This document shows positions 26,120 through 35,324 of a stretch of 64,000 nt of DNA, in pieces. The DNA lies in NCBI GenBank assembly GCA_943369485.1, contig CALRNH020000002.1, forward strand, positions 1 to 64,000, in the 5' to 3' direction. The position numbers and the translations under genes were made by a program. Numbering within the stretch: position 1 is the first letter of the stretch; the number at the start of each line of letters is the position of its first letter. The stretch comes from ATX-6F1 sp943369485 (lineage in GTDB: Bacteria > Cyanobacteriota > Cyanobacteriia > PCC-6307 > Cyanobiaceae). The notes under the pieces were generated by a model, which saw nothing but the letters and a program-made list of their open reading frames with translations, ran no database searches and was not told where the DNA came from.

Positions 26120-28255
26120 TCAGCTGCGGGCGCTGAAACCACCTCGCCAGGTCTCGATCAGCTCCTTCTGCACCGCCCGTTGTTCGTCCTCCGGTTGGCG
26201 CCGCTCGAAACTGCCGTCGCTTTGCATGTCCCAGGCCGTGCTGTTGTCGCCCAGGTAGGCCTCCAGCAGTTGTTCCAGTTGCCACTGCAAGGCGGAATCC
26301 TCCACTGGTGTGATCGCCTCCACGCGCCGGTCCAGGTTGCGGGGCATCCAGTCGGCGCTGCCGATGTAGAACTCCTGCTCTCCGCCATTGGCAAAGGAGA
26401 ACAGGCGTGAGTGCTCAAGGAAGCGGCCGATCACGCTGCTGACGCGGATGTTGTCGCTCACCCCCTTCACCCCGGGCCGGAGGCTGCACATGCCCCGCAC
26501 CACCAGATCGCACTGCACCCCAGCCTGGGAGGCCTCGTAGAGCAGGGCGATGATCTGAGGGTCCACCAGGGAGTTCATCTTGGCCTTGATCGCCCCGCCC
26601 CGGCCTTCGAGGGCATGGAGTGTCTCCCGTTCGATCAGCGCCTCCATGCCCTTGCGCAGGGTGACGGGGGCCACCAGCAGCCGGCGGAAGCTCTGCTGCT
26701 TGGAGAAGCCGGTGAGGTAGTTGAACAGTTCCACGAGGTCCTGGCCGATCTTCGGGTTGGCGGTGAGCAGCCCCAGATCGGTGTAGAGCGTGGAGGTCTT
26801 GGAGTTGTAGTTGCCAGTGCCGATGTGGGCGTAGCTGCGCAGGCGTTCCTTTTCCTTGCGCACCACCAGCATGATCTTGGTGTGGGTCTTGAGCCCGAGC
26901 ACGCCGTAGACCACGTGCACGCCGGAGCGCTCCAGCTGCCGCGCCCACTGGATGTTGTTGTCCTCGTCGAAACGGGCCTTGAGCTCCACCAGGGCCATCA
27001 CCTGCTTGCCGTTCTCGGCGGCGCGGATCAGCGCCGCGATCACCGGTGAATCCTTGGAGGTGCGGTACAGGGTCATCTTGATCGCCAGCACCGAGGGATC
27101 GTCGGCGGCCTGACCGATGAACTCCTCCACCGACGTCGAGAACAGATCGAAGGGGTGGTGCAGCAGCACGTCGCCCCGGCGCAGCACCGAGAACACGCTC
27201 TCGAATTCCTCGGCCTTGATCGAGCCGTCCTCCAAACGGCTTTTCTGGGCCCGGGCCAGGGCGGAGTGGGTGCGGCCCTTGTGGGGTTTGTCCTTGAGCT
27301 TGGGCAGGGGGATCGACAGCAGGCTCATCAGGTCATCGAGGCCCAGGGGGCCGTTGATCCGGTAGAGGTCGTCGGCCTCCACGTCGGTGCCCTCCATCAG
27401 CAGCTCCACCACCTCATCGGGCATCTCGTCGGCCACCTCCAGACGCACCACCTCGCCACCCCGGCGCCGTTTGCGCAGGCCCTCCTGCAGGGCCTCCATC
27501 AGGTCGTCGGCCTCGAGGTCACGCAATTCCAGGTCGGCGTCGCGGGTGACCCGGAAGAAGTAGTGCCCCTCGATCGTCATGCCGGGGAACAGCAGCTGCA
27601 GGTTGAAGGCCACCACCTGCTCCAGGGGCACGGCGGTGTAGATCGGGGCCGGCTCGCGGGTGCAGAGTTCGGTGGGGATCGTCACGAACCGGGGCAGGTT
27701 CTTCTGCGGCACCTTCACCCGGGCGAACTGCTGCTGTCCCGTGTCTGGATCGCGGATCAGGGCCGCCACATTGAGGCTGAGGTTGCTGATGAACGGAAAG
27801 GGATGTGCCGGATCTACCGCCAGAGGCGTGAGCACCGGAAAGATGGCGGTCTGGAAGTAGTCGTTGACCCAGGTCTTCTGGTGGGCATTGAGCCGTTCGT
27901 AGTCGATCAGCTGAATTCCGTGTTCCGCCAGCTGGTGCTTGAGGTAGAGGCGGTAGTGCTCCTGCTGCTGTTCCAGCAGGGGGCTAAGGGTTTCACGGAT
28001 GATCTCGAGTTGCTGCAACGGCGTGCGGCCGTCGTCGCTGAGGCTGCTGACGCCCGCCTCCACCTGGGACTTCAGGGACGCCACGCGCACCATGAAGAAT
28101 TCGTCGAGGTTGTTGCTGAAGATGGCGCTGAATTTGGCCTGCTCCAGCAGCGGGGTGTGCTCGCTCAGCGCCTGGGCCAGCACCCGCTGGTTGAACGCGA
28201 TCCAGCTCAGTTCGCGGTTGACGTAGAGCTCCGGCGCCACCACGGGATCGCTCAT
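26120..28255 (-). CDS. ppk1: Polyphosphate kinase 1
   Basis: Makes polyphosphate from ATP reversibly. The start is ATG 28255 (MSDPVVAPELYVNRELSWIA), giving 711 residues; the longer open frame upstream is not family-like. N-terminal block: ELSWIAFNQRVLAQAL and SNNLDEFFMVRVASLK. The autophosphorylated His lies in RSYAHIGTGNYNSKTS (around residue 475), and the second conserved His region is LVVRGMCSLRPGVKG. The end (EFYIGSADWMPRNLDRRVE) is typical. It stores phosphate and may bear on the PsiE protein elsewhere in the window, though no Pho box was confirmed. Confidence 0.96.
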   Translation of the reverse strand: MSDPVVAPELYVNRELSWIAFNQRVLAQALSEHTPLLEQAKFSAIFSNNLDEFFMVRVASLKSQVEAGVSSLSDDGRTPLQQLEIIRETLSPLLEQQQEHYRLYLKHQLAEHGIQLIDYERLNAHQKTWVNDYFQTAIFPVLTPLAVDPAHPFPFISNLSLNVAALIRDPDTGQQQFARVKVPQKNLPRFVTIPTELCTREPAPIYTAVPLEQVVAFNLQLLFPGMTIEGHYFFRVTRDADLELRDLEADDLMEALQEGLRKRRRGGEVVRLEVADEMPDEVVELLMEGTDVEADDLYRINGPLGLDDLMSLLSIPLPKLKDKPHKGRTHSALARAQKSRLEDGSIKAEEFESVFSVLRRGDVLLHHPFDLFSTSVEEFIGQAADDPSVLAIKMTLYRTSKDSPVIAALIRAAENGKQVMALVELKARFDEDNNIQWARQLERSGVHVVYGVLGLKTHTKIMLVVRKEKERLRSYAHIGTGNYNSKTSTLYTDLGLLTANPKIGQDLVELFNYLTGFSKQQSFRRLLVAPVTLRKGMEALIERETLHALEGRGGAIKAKMNSLVDPQIIALLYEASQAGVQCDLVVRGMCSLRPGVKGVSDNIRVSSVIGRFLEHSRLFSFANGGEQEFYIGSADWMPRNLDRRVEAITPVEDSALQWQLEQLLEAYLGDNSTAWDMQSDGSFERRQPEDEQRAVQKELIETWRGGFSARS

Positions 28256-28301
28256 GGTTGCTCTCGCTTCGCCGGAAGGGTTCAGGGTTTCAACGTAGCA
28301 A

Positions 28302-29588
28302 TCAACCTTCCGAGCTTTCTGTGTTGGAGCTGCTTGCCAAAGGACTGGAGTTGGGCAAGCCACCGGCCACCAGGGCTGACACCGCCGCCAGCAGGCCAAT
28401 GCTCAGCCAGAAGGGGCTGGTGCGTCCGGTGAGCTCGTAGGCCAGGCCCGCCAGGGGCGGCCCCAGGAAACTGCCCAGGCTCTGCAGACCCTGCAGGCTG
28501 CCCAGGGCGGCCCCCTGGCCGCTGCTATCAAGGCGGCGGGACACCAGACTGCGCAGACAGGGGGTCACCAGGCCCGTTCCCAGGGCCAGCACCGCCACGG
28601 CGCTGAACACCACCGGCTGGGAGTTGGCCGTGCTGGCGAGCGGGATCAGCAGGCAGCCGGCGATCACGAAACCCAGGCCGGCCAGGGTGAGGCGCCACTC
28701 GCCGAAGCGCTTCACCAGCGGTCCGATCAGACCCCCCTGCACCACCGTGGCCACCACGCCCACGATCAGGAAGGCGGTGCCGGCCAGGGCCGGGCCCCAG
28801 CCGAAGGCCTGCTTGAAATAGAGCACCAGCACGGCGGTGAAGCCGTTGAAGTCCAGGAAGAACAGGAAGAAGGCCAGGCAGAGCCTGCGCACCTGGGGGT
28901 TGGTGAACACCTTGCGCAGGGCGCTGAAGGGGTTGAGCTCGCGCCGGCGCGGCATCGGCTGGCGGGCTTCGGGGGGGTGGGTTTCCGGCAGCAGTGTCAG
29001 CACCAGCACCAGGTTCGCGGCGGCGAAGCCCACCGCCACCAGCACCGGCAGGTTCACGTTGATCTCCCCCAGCCGCCCCCCCAGGCCTGGACCGAGGATG
29101 AACCCCAGCCCGAAGGCCACACCGATCAGACCAAAGGCCTTGGCCCGCTTCTCCGGCGGGGAGATGTCGGCGAGCACGGCCCCGGCGGTGGCCGCGGTGC
29201 CACCGCTGACCCCGTCGATCAGGCGGGCCACGAACAGCAGACCCAAGGGGAGGCTGGTGCCGGCCGCCCAGGGGAGCCGGTTCCAGTCGGTGGCGACGGT
29301 GAGGGCGAACAGCCCCAGGCCCAGCACCGAGCCTGCCACGCACAGGGCGATCACGGGTTTGCGGCCGTAGCGGTCGCTGAGGGCGCCGATCAGGGGGGTG
29401 GCGGCGAACTGGGCCAGGGCGTAGCTGCCGGCCAGCAGACCCAGGGTGCGGCCGTCGTTGCTGAAGCTGGCCAGCAGGAAGGGCAGCAACGGAAAGACGA
29501 TGCTCTCCCCCATGCGGTCGTTCAGCAGGGTGACGAAGGCGCAGAGGTAGGTGGAGGGCCGGGCGAGGCGCAAGGACGGTGGTGCCAA
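28302..29588 (-). CDS. MFS transporter, TetA/multidrug-efflux-like
   Basis: Twelve-span major facilitator. The loop 2-3 signature is PLIGALSDRYGRKPVIALCV, with the DRxGRKP motif intact. Motif C-like sequence GFILGPGLGGRLGE in span 5 and SGGTAATAGAVLADISPPEK before it suggest the drug:H+ antiporter 12-TMS group. The cargo is unknown. The open frame runs to an ATG at 29696, inside the divergent YbjQ gene; a TTG at 29588 is the first start that avoids overlap and puts the N-terminus just before the first span, so I use it with reservation. Confidence 0.8.
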   Translation of the reverse strand: MAPPSLRLARPSTYLCAFVTLLNDRMGESIVFPLLPFLLASFSNDGRTLGLLAGSYALAQFAATPLIGALSDRYGRKPVIALCVAGSVLGLGLFALTVATDWNRLPWAAGTSLPLGLLFVARLIDGVSGGTAATAGAVLADISPPEKRAKAFGLIGVAFGLGFILGPGLGGRLGEINVNLPVLVAVGFAAANLVLVLTLLPETHPPEARQPMPRRRELNPFSALRKVFTNPQVRRLCLAFFLFFLDFNGFTAVLVLYFKQAFGWGPALAGTAFLIVGVVATVVQGGLIGPLVKRFGEWRLTLAGLGFVIAGCLLIPLASTANSQPVVFSAVAVLALGTGLVTPCLRSLVSRRLDSSGQGAALGSLQGLQSLGSFLGPPLAGLAYELTGRTSPFWLSIGLLAAVSALVAGGLPNSSPLASSSNTESSEG

Positions 29589-29658
29589 GGGATCTTCAGG
29601 CTCCCACGGGGCCGCCGGGCCGCCATAGGGTTGGGCCGATCGAATCGAGGGGACGCCC

Positions 29659-30003
29659 GTGGTGCAGCCGGTGTTCGTGACCACCACCTTCAGCATCGAG
29701 GGCTATGCGATCAAGGAGTACCGGGGAATCGTGCGCGGGATCGTGGTGCGCTCGCCCACCCTCCTGCAGGGCTTCTTCGGCGGGCTGAAATCGATGATCG
29801 GCGGCCGCATCGGCGCCTACACCGAGATGTGCGAGCAGACCCGGCAGCAGGCCCACGAGCAGATGATCAGCCATGCCCGCAAGCTGGGGGCCAACGCGAT
29901 CGTGGGCACCCGCTACGACGGCTCGGAAGTGGAGAGTGGCGCCTCGGCGGCCACCGAGGTGCTCTGCTACGGCACGGCGGTGGTGATCGAGAAGCTCGAT
30001 TGA
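29659..30003 (+). CDS. YbjQ family (UPF0145 / DUF74) protein, single domain
   Basis: A 114-residue stand-alone YbjQ domain: VTTTFSIEGYAIKEYRGIVR, then VRSPTLLQGFFGGLKSMIGG, YTEMCEQTRQQAHEQMISHA and GANAIVGTRYDGSEV. The family forms pentameric rings and has been called heavy-metal-binding, but its activity is not established. It starts at GTG 29659 (or GTG 29662), divergent from the MFS gene. A three-copy version of the same domain is encoded 2.3 kb away. Confidence 0.9.
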   Translation: MVQPVFVTTTFSIEGYAIKEYRGIVRGIVVRSPTLLQGFFGGLKSMIGGRIGAYTEMCEQTRQQAHEQMISHARKLGANAIVGTRYDGSEVESGASAATEVLCYGTAVVIEKLD

Positions 30004-30040
30004 GGCACCCCGGTTTCCCGGGCGGGTGTGTCCCTGGGGC

Positions 30041-31063
30041 TCACTTGTAGGCGATGCCGGCGCTGGCGGGCCCCGCCAGGGGGAGCACCTCCGTGCGCTG
30101 GAAGCCCGCCTCCAAGCACCAGCGGTTGAAATCAGCGCCGGTGTAGTCGAAGGCGTCGCCGTTCTCGATCAGCATGTTCAGCGACATCATCAGGCCGAAG
30201 GCGTTGCTGCGGCGGGCATCGTCGATCAGGTGCTCCAGCACGATGAAGACCCCGCCCACGGGAAGGGCCTCGTAGGCGGCGGCGATCAGCTGACGCTTCT
30301 TCTCCAGGTTCCAGTCGTGCAGGATCAGGCCCATGGTGATCACATCGGCCTTGGGCAGTGGCTGGGCGAAGAAATCCAGCGGCACGGCGCTGACCCGATC
30401 CGCCAGCCCTGAGGCGGTCACCTGACGCTCCGCAATCGCCGTGGCGGGAGGCAGATCGGCGGTGAGGCAGCGCAGGTGGGGGTGGCGGCGGGCCAGCGTG
30501 AGTGCCAGCAGGCCGGAGGCACCACCCACGTCGCAGAGGCTGCGGTAGGGGGAGAAATCGAAGCCCTCCGCCAGGGCCGTCGCGTTGCCGGCGGAGATGC
30601 CCGCCATGGCGGAGAGGAACTGCTCCAGCCGTTCGGGGTCGTCGTAGAGCGCCTCGAACAGGGGGGTGCCGCTGCGTTTGATCTCGTTCTGGGGTTCTCC
30701 GCTGCGGAGCGCCTCGGTGAGATCGCCCCAGAAGGGATAGAGCCGGTCGTTGGCCATGGCCAGGAAGCCGCCGATGAAGGCCGGATGGGCCTTGTTCAAG
30801 AAGGTGCCCGTTTCGGCGCTGTTGCGGTAGCGGGCCTCGGCCCCCTCGCCATCGCGCTCGAGAAAGCGCAGGGCCACCAGGGTGTCGAAGAAATCGGGGT
30901 TGGCGCGGGGGTGCAGCTTCAGCTCCTCCTGGAGCTCGGCGCCAGTCAGGGCGTGCTCACCCAGGAGGCTGAACAGATCCAGTTCGACGGCCGAGAGCAG
31001 CACCTTGGCGGGCCAGAAGGCCATCCCCACTTCGAGGATCCTGGCCGGGGTAAGGGTTGTCAT
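30041..31063 (-). CDS. SAM-dependent O-methyltransferase (class of acetylserotonin/carminomycin enzymes)
   Basis: A 340-residue small-molecule O-methyltransferase. An N-terminal helical dimerisation domain with a winged-helix (FWPAKVLLSAVELDLFSLLG) leads into the Rossmann methyltransferase domain: motif I SLCDVGGASGLLALTLARRH, the acidic loop TADLPPA, and motif VITMGLILHDWNLEKKRQLI, whose His in LHDW is the usual catalytic base position. The substrate is unknown; a quinone, phenolic or carotenoid-linked product is possible. It is convergent with the single YbjQ gene and follows the small exported protein gene on the same strand. Confidence 0.85.
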   Translation of the reverse strand: MTTLTPARILEVGMAFWPAKVLLSAVELDLFSLLGEHALTGAELQEELKLHPRANPDFFDTLVALRFLERDGEGAEARYRNSAETGTFLNKAHPAFIGGFLAMANDRLYPFWGDLTEALRSGEPQNEIKRSGTPLFEALYDDPERLEQFLSAMAGISAGNATALAEGFDFSPYRSLCDVGGASGLLALTLARRHPHLRCLTADLPPATAIAERQVTASGLADRVSAVPLDFFAQPLPKADVITMGLILHDWNLEKKRQLIAAAYEALPVGGVFIVLEHLIDDARRSNAFGLMMSLNMLIENGDAFDYTGADFNRWCLEAGFQRTEVLPLAGPASAGIAYK

Positions 31064-31089
31064 GGGCTAGGCCTGAAGGTGGGGGGAAC

Positions 31090-31530
31090 TCAGGGGGCCT
31101 TCACAGCTTCCCAGGTCCAGCGGTGATTCTTGACGTTCCAGGCATCGCCGGCCATGCGGTTGCCGCGGATCAGGCCCTGGCGGGTGGCGTACTTGGTGGT
31201 GACGATGATCACCACGGGCCCATTCTGGGCCCAGTTGTCGCCTTCATCTTCGTAGACCTTGGCACTGGCGCCGGTGCCCACCATGAAGCGCAGGGCTCCG
31301 CCCGGCAGGAAGGTGTAGGTGTAGAAGTCACCGTCGGAATCTCTGCCGCTCCAGGTCGTGCCATCGAGGCTGGGGGTGCGGATCGCGGCGGCTTTGAGCT
31401 GCTGGGCCGTTACCGGCGGCGGCAGGATCGCCCAGATCAGAGCCGCCGGCAGCAACGGCGTGGTGGCCGCCAGGGCGGCGCCAAGAAGAGCACCGGCAGC
31501 AGGGGCAAACGGCAGGCTTGGGAAACGCAT
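31090..31530 (-). CDS. Exported hypothetical protein
   Basis: From ATG 31530 a 146-residue protein starts MRFPSLPFAPAAGALLGAAL with a long hydrophobic export or anchor segment (through ALIWAILPPPV). The mature part resembles a small beta-rich domain: LDGTTWSGRDSDGDFYTYTF, then ALRFMVGTGASAKVYEDEGD, then WAQNGPVVIIVTTKYATRQG and VKNHRWTWEAVKAP. This recalls lipocalin-like or META-like folds, but no family is certain. A TTG at 31578 gives a longer frame that overlaps the hydrolase stop by 4 bases. Confidence 0.65.
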   Translation of the reverse strand: MRFPSLPFAPAAGALLGAALAATTPLLPAALIWAILPPPVTAQQLKAAAIRTPSLDGTTWSGRDSDGDFYTYTFLPGGALRFMVGTGASAKVYEDEGDNWAQNGPVVIIVTTKYATRQGLIRGNRMAGDAWNVKNHRWTWEAVKAP

Positions 31531-31574
31531 CGCTGTTGCGGCCGGAGCAGGCCCCGACAAGCTGGGAGAAGTAT

Positions 31575-32330
31575 TCAATCGCGCTTGAGGCGTTCCCTCA
31601 CGAACAGCAACACGGTTTCAACAACGGCCTGACGTTCCAGATCAAGGAAGAGCTCGTGGCCGGAATGCTCGAACCAGACCAGGTGCTTGTCCGCCGCTGG
31701 GGTGGCGAGGCCTGAGAGCAGAGCGGTGGCACTGTCATCCAGCACCATCGGATCGGTGTGGCTCTGCAGGATCAACGCAGGGCAGCTCACCTCCCCCAGC
31801 CGCCCATGGGTCTGGGCGCTGAACTGGAGGAAGGAGATCAGCGGGGCCATGGGCGACCACTCGTAGCTGCTGTCGTGGATGGCCAGGGCGGGGTCGCGGT
31901 AGGTCTTCGGGATCGGCCAGCGGCGCAGCAGCCGTTGCACGAGCGGTCGCAACAGCTGCAGGGGGCGACCCGGGGCCAGCAGCGAGGCCAGCTGAATCGG
32001 GGTCGCCGCCAGCACCAGGCTGTCGATGCTGGCGCCGTGGTCGGCCGCCAGGTGCAGGGCCACCAGGGCTCCCATGCTGTGGCCCACCACGATCACGCGT
32101 TCAGCCTGGGCGCTGAGCTGATCGAGGGCGGAGGCCCCATCGGCGACCCAGTCGGGCCAGCGCACCGCTTCGAGGGCCTCGGGGCTGGCCCCACCATGGC
32201 CCCGCAGCAGGGGCATCGCCACGGTGAGCCCCAGGGCCCGAAGGGGTGCCTCCAGCGGCCTGAGCGTTTCCGGGTTGCCGGTGAAGCCGTGCAGCAGCAG
32301 GGCGCCAAAGGGGGTACGACCAGAACCCAT
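31575..32330 (-). CDS. Carboxylesterase / monoacylglycerol-lipase-like alpha/beta hydrolase
   Basis: A 251-residue cytosolic-looking hydrolase starting at ATG 32330. The oxyanion motif is ALLLHGFTGNPETLRPLE, the nucleophile elbow VVGHSMGALVAL (GHSMG), the acid in ALILQSHTDPMV and the base in LVWFEHSGHELFLDLE (His). The pattern resembles Est30-type carboxylesterases. The substrate is unknown. Its ATG overlaps the stop of the triple-YbjQ gene by one base (TGATG), so the two are translationally coupled. Confidence 0.88.
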   Translation of the reverse strand: MGSGRTPFGALLLHGFTGNPETLRPLEAPLRALGLTVAMPLLRGHGGASPEALEAVRWPDWVADGASALDQLSAQAERVIVVGHSMGALVALHLAADHGASIDSLVLAATPIQLASLLAPGRPLQLLRPLVQRLLRRWPIPKTYRDPALAIHDSSYEWSPMAPLISFLQFSAQTHGRLGEVSCPALILQSHTDPMVLDDSATALLSGLATPAADKHLVWFEHSGHELFLDLERQAVVETVLLFVRERLKRD

Positions 32331-33589
32331 CAGCGGAAGATGACGAACATCATGTAGCCGATCCAGGCCACGATGGCGATCAAGGTGCCCACGGAGCCCA
32401 GAATGCCGCGGGAGTTGATGGGTTGGTTCAGGGGGGCGGAGGAGCTGGACTGGGCGGTGTTGATGAAGGTGTCCTGGTCGCGGATGATGGCCTGGGGCAG
32501 CAGTTGTTCGGAGAGGGTGTGCACTCCGGGCATCGTCTTGACGGCGGTGCCAATGGCCAGGAATTCGACGATGCCGCCGCCGAGGTTGTAGACGTAGGTC
32601 TTGATGCCGACGACCTGATCGGCGCCGCAGCGGCGGGCATCGACTTCGATGTGGCGCAGCGCCTGCTCGCGGGCGGCGTAGATCAAGGTGCTGAGTTCGC
32701 GGATTTCGCCGCGCACGAACGATTTGAAGAAGGCCGAGAGGCCACCCCAGAGCCCGAGGGAATAGACCGAAACCCCCAACACCAGCTGCACGGGCATCAG
32801 GCCCTGGTCGATCAGGTTCCACATTTCCTCGTTGGTGAGGTCACTGGTGATCGGCGCGTCGGTGTAGGCCGCCGGCAGGGCGGGGTGGTGGGAGGCGGTG
32901 CCGATCATCACCATCTCCTGCAGCCCGACGAAGGGCAGGATCGTGGTGCGGATCCCCACCACGGCGTTGGCGCCCACGGCCATGGCCTCCGCCGAGATGC
33001 GCTGCAGCGCCAGGTGACGGATGGTGTTGAACAGGCGCGAAAACTCCACCACCTCGCCGCGCACAAGGCTGCGCAGGCCTCCCAGCAGGCCACCCCCCAG
33101 GCCTACGGCGTAGGCCACGTTGCCGAAGACGAACTGCAGCGGCCTGAAGCCGCAATCAAGCTGGCAGTAGAGCGCCTGGCCATCGGCGGAGGTGGTGAAC
33201 GCCAGCTCGTCGTCGGGTGTTCCATTCTCCCGGTGCAGGCAGGAGCCGATCGCCAGGAACTCCACATTGGTGCCCTGGAAGATCAACTCGTTGGCCACTC
33301 CTGTGATGCCGACGCCGCCTCGCTGGCCGGCTTCACGCACCAGACGCCGGTAGGCGCGCGAGCGACCCTCGTGGATCAGGGCGGTGATCGGATGCACCTC
33401 TCCCCCCACCAGGGTCTTGAGGCCGGAGATCAGGCTGCGCACCAGGCCGAGGGCGATCACGCTGTTGCCGATCACCAGGTCACCCGGCGTCAGGCCTTTG
33501 CGGCGCAGGCAGTAGATCTCGTTGCCGGAGAGGCCGGTGATGAGGGTCATGACGTCTGACAGAGGCGGCGGTGCTTCGAGGGTGGGCAA
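32330..33589 (-). CDS. Membrane-anchored protein with three tandem YbjQ-like domains
   Basis: A 419-residue protein in which a YbjQ/DUF74-like unit occurs three times: about residues 14-121, 130-237 and 248-355. Each unit has the same order: a Gly/Leu strand pair (LVIGNSVIALGLVRSL, FVFGNVAYAVGLGGGL, LVLGVSVYSLGLWGGL), a GGEV / RGEV / RGEI turn, a helix ending in Arg/Ala, a GANAVVGI-like strand (GGVGITG, GANAVVGIR, GADQVVGIK), and a closing VEFLAIGT-like strand. A C-terminal membrane span (GTLIAIVAWIGYMMFVIF) anchors it. Function unknown. ATG at codon 14 is an alternative start. It is coupled to the downstream hydrolase. Confidence 0.82.
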   Translation of the reverse strand: MPTLEAPPPLSDVMTLITGLSGNEIYCLRRKGLTPGDLVIGNSVIALGLVRSLISGLKTLVGGEVHPITALIHEGRSRAYRRLVREAGQRGGVGITGVANELIFQGTNVEFLAIGSCLHRENGTPDDELAFTTSADGQALYCQLDCGFRPLQFVFGNVAYAVGLGGGLLGGLRSLVRGEVVEFSRLFNTIRHLALQRISAEAMAVGANAVVGIRTTILPFVGLQEMVMIGTASHHPALPAAYTDAPITSDLTNEEMWNLIDQGLMPVQLVLGVSVYSLGLWGGLSAFFKSFVRGEIRELSTLIYAAREQALRHIEVDARRCGADQVVGIKTYVYNLGGGIVEFLAIGTAVKTMPGVHTLSEQLLPQAIIRDQDTFINTAQSSSSAPLNQPINSRGILGSVGTLIAIVAWIGYMMFVIFR

Positions 33590-33717
33590 CCGCAGGCAAT
33601 CTCCCGCAGGTTGGCTTAGGACGTCCAGCCACGGGCTCGCTCGACGGCGGCCTCGCGCCCTGGAGTCGACCGTTGGATCAGCTGGACCGTGGACACCCGG
33701 TTCTGCTGGCGATCAGA

Positions 33718-34989
33718 TCAGGGGTTGAGGCGCTGATCAATGCAGAGCACGAAGGAAGCGCCGCTGGCGTGCTCCAGCCTCATGGCCACGGTGCGGCAGG
33801 GCTGGCCGGTGGCCAGGCTGATGTAGGTGTCGGTGATGTACTGATGGAGACCTGTGTCAATCAGGCTGAAGAAGTATTCCTTGTTGGCGTGGTCGGTGCC
33901 CCGCGTGGCAGGTGTGAACAGGCGGTTCCCGGAGGGGGGCAGGCCCTGTCCCAGGTGTGTGTTGCTGATCTGAAGGCCGTCGCCGTCAAGCACGTAGGCC
34001 GCTTCGATTGCGATGTTGGTTCTCACCCAGCTGGCAAGGCCGCTGTCGAACGTGCCGGCCGCGCTGTGGCGTAGGCGTTCGCATCCCGCGATGGCCAGAT
34101 TGATCAGATTGAGGCCCTGCTTGTGCCGGGTCTGAATGGCGGCCACTGCCTTGGCCCGCTGCCGGCGGGCGGCTTCCATCAGCACTGGGTGCAGGGCTGC
34201 CAGGTGCAGGTCAGCCGCTGGCTTGGGGCGCGCAAAGTGATAACCCTGGAAGAACTCCGCTCCGAGGGCGGCGCAGGTGTCCAGCTCTGCCTGGGTTTCC
34301 ACCCCTTCGGCCAGCACCAGAGTGCCGATGGTCTTTCCGAGTAGGACCAGTGACTTCATCGTTTCCTGTTTGAAGAAGTCGCTGTCGACTCCGGCGACGA
34401 GACTGCGGTCGAGCTTGATGATGTGGGGCCGCAATTCGGCGATGCGTGGCAGGTTGCTGTGGCCTGATCCCATGTCGTCGATAGCGATCAGGAAACCCAG
34501 TTCACGATGACGCTCCACGAAGCGTTTCAGGGTCACTGTGTCTTTAACCTTGGTTTCGTTGAGCTCGATCACGATGTCACTGGGTTCCAGACCCGTGGCC
34601 CGGGTGGCTTCAAGCAGGGCTCCCGAGCCCTCCACCCCCTCGTCGATCAACGAGGTTTCGAAGTTGAGAAACAGAAAGGGGCGCAGGGACCGGGGCAGGT
34701 TGAGATCCCGGTAGCCCTCCATGGCCCGGGTACGGCAGCGGCGATCAAGTTCCAGCAGCCTGCCGTCCTTGCGGGCCTTGTTGAACAGCTGTCCGACACC
34801 CATGTGCGTCGGCCGCGCCAGGGCCTCGAGGCCCACCACGGCGGTTTGCTTGAGGGAGACGATTGGTTGAAAGTGAATCTCCAGCTGATTCGATGGCAGG
34901 GTCAAAGGGACCTCCATCGTTAGTTCCAGAGGCTCAGCGTGATCCATTGACTGCGTATGACGGCTGACTACGGTGGTAGCCATCAGCAA
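33718..34989 (-). CDS. EAL-domain c-di-GMP phosphodiesterase with YkuI-like C-terminal domain (copy 1)
   Basis: A 423-residue soluble protein. The EAL domain (about 35-275) keeps every catalytic position I could align: Glu55 (GLEALARP), Asn109 (LFLNFETS), Glu142 (VIELNE), Asp171-Asp172 (IAIDDMGSGHSN), Lys192 (IIKLDRS), Glu228 (LAEGVETQ) and Gln248 (FFQGYHFARP). It should hydrolyse c-di-GMP to pGpG. The C-terminal part (AAYVLDGDGLQISNTHLG through NKEYFFSLIDTGLHQYITDT) is a PAS-like fold resembling YkuI_C, a probable ligand sensor. It is a close paralogue of the gene at 35325-36560. Confidence 0.88.
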   Translation of the reverse strand: MLMATTVVSRHTQSMDHAEPLELTMEVPLTLPSNQLEIHFQPIVSLKQTAVVGLEALARPTHMGVGQLFNKARKDGRLLELDRRCRTRAMEGYRDLNLPRSLRPFLFLNFETSLIDEGVEGSGALLEATRATGLEPSDIVIELNETKVKDTVTLKRFVERHRELGFLIAIDDMGSGHSNLPRIAELRPHIIKLDRSLVAGVDSDFFKQETMKSLVLLGKTIGTLVLAEGVETQAELDTCAALGAEFFQGYHFARPKPAADLHLAALHPVLMEAARRQRAKAVAAIQTRHKQGLNLINLAIAGCERLRHSAAGTFDSGLASWVRTNIAIEAAYVLDGDGLQISNTHLGQGLPPSGNRLFTPATRGTDHANKEYFFSLIDTGLHQYITDTYISLATGQPCRTVAMRLEHASGASFVLCIDQRLNP

Positions 34990-35324
34990 TTAACCCTAGC
35001 GGTTTTCATGGAACTTTGCTCTCAGCCCTGGCGAAGGAGGATTCGTCGATGGCCATTCCTTCCATGGTTTGTGTGTACTGGTCTCTGATTTGATCCCTCC
35101 AAGGTTTGCCTCAGCTGGTGACTCCAGCGATGGCCCTCTCCCCCCTGAGTGACACAAGCCTGCATCAGTTCTGATGGGCTCGACCGCAAAACAGCTGAAT
35201 GCCCTGATTTCCAGCCCAAGACGGAAGTCCTTCAGGTGCTTTGGCCTTCGGTACTCTCCCCGGTTGAGACCTGGGAGCTTTGACCTGGCTGCCACCCCCT
35301 GGGGGCGTCGGACGCCAGCTCGGC
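34990..35324. other. 335-base spacer between the two EAL genes
   Basis: I see no convincing gene. A minus-strand open frame of 99 codons covers most of it but reads as mixed low-quality sequence with no motif. Just after the stop of the upstream EAL gene lies a G/C hairpin (GCCCC / GGGGT around CAG, near 35304) next to a GGCGT/ACGCC stem, with no T-run. The promoter of the downstream EAL gene should be in the 34990-35100 part. Confidence 0.5.
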
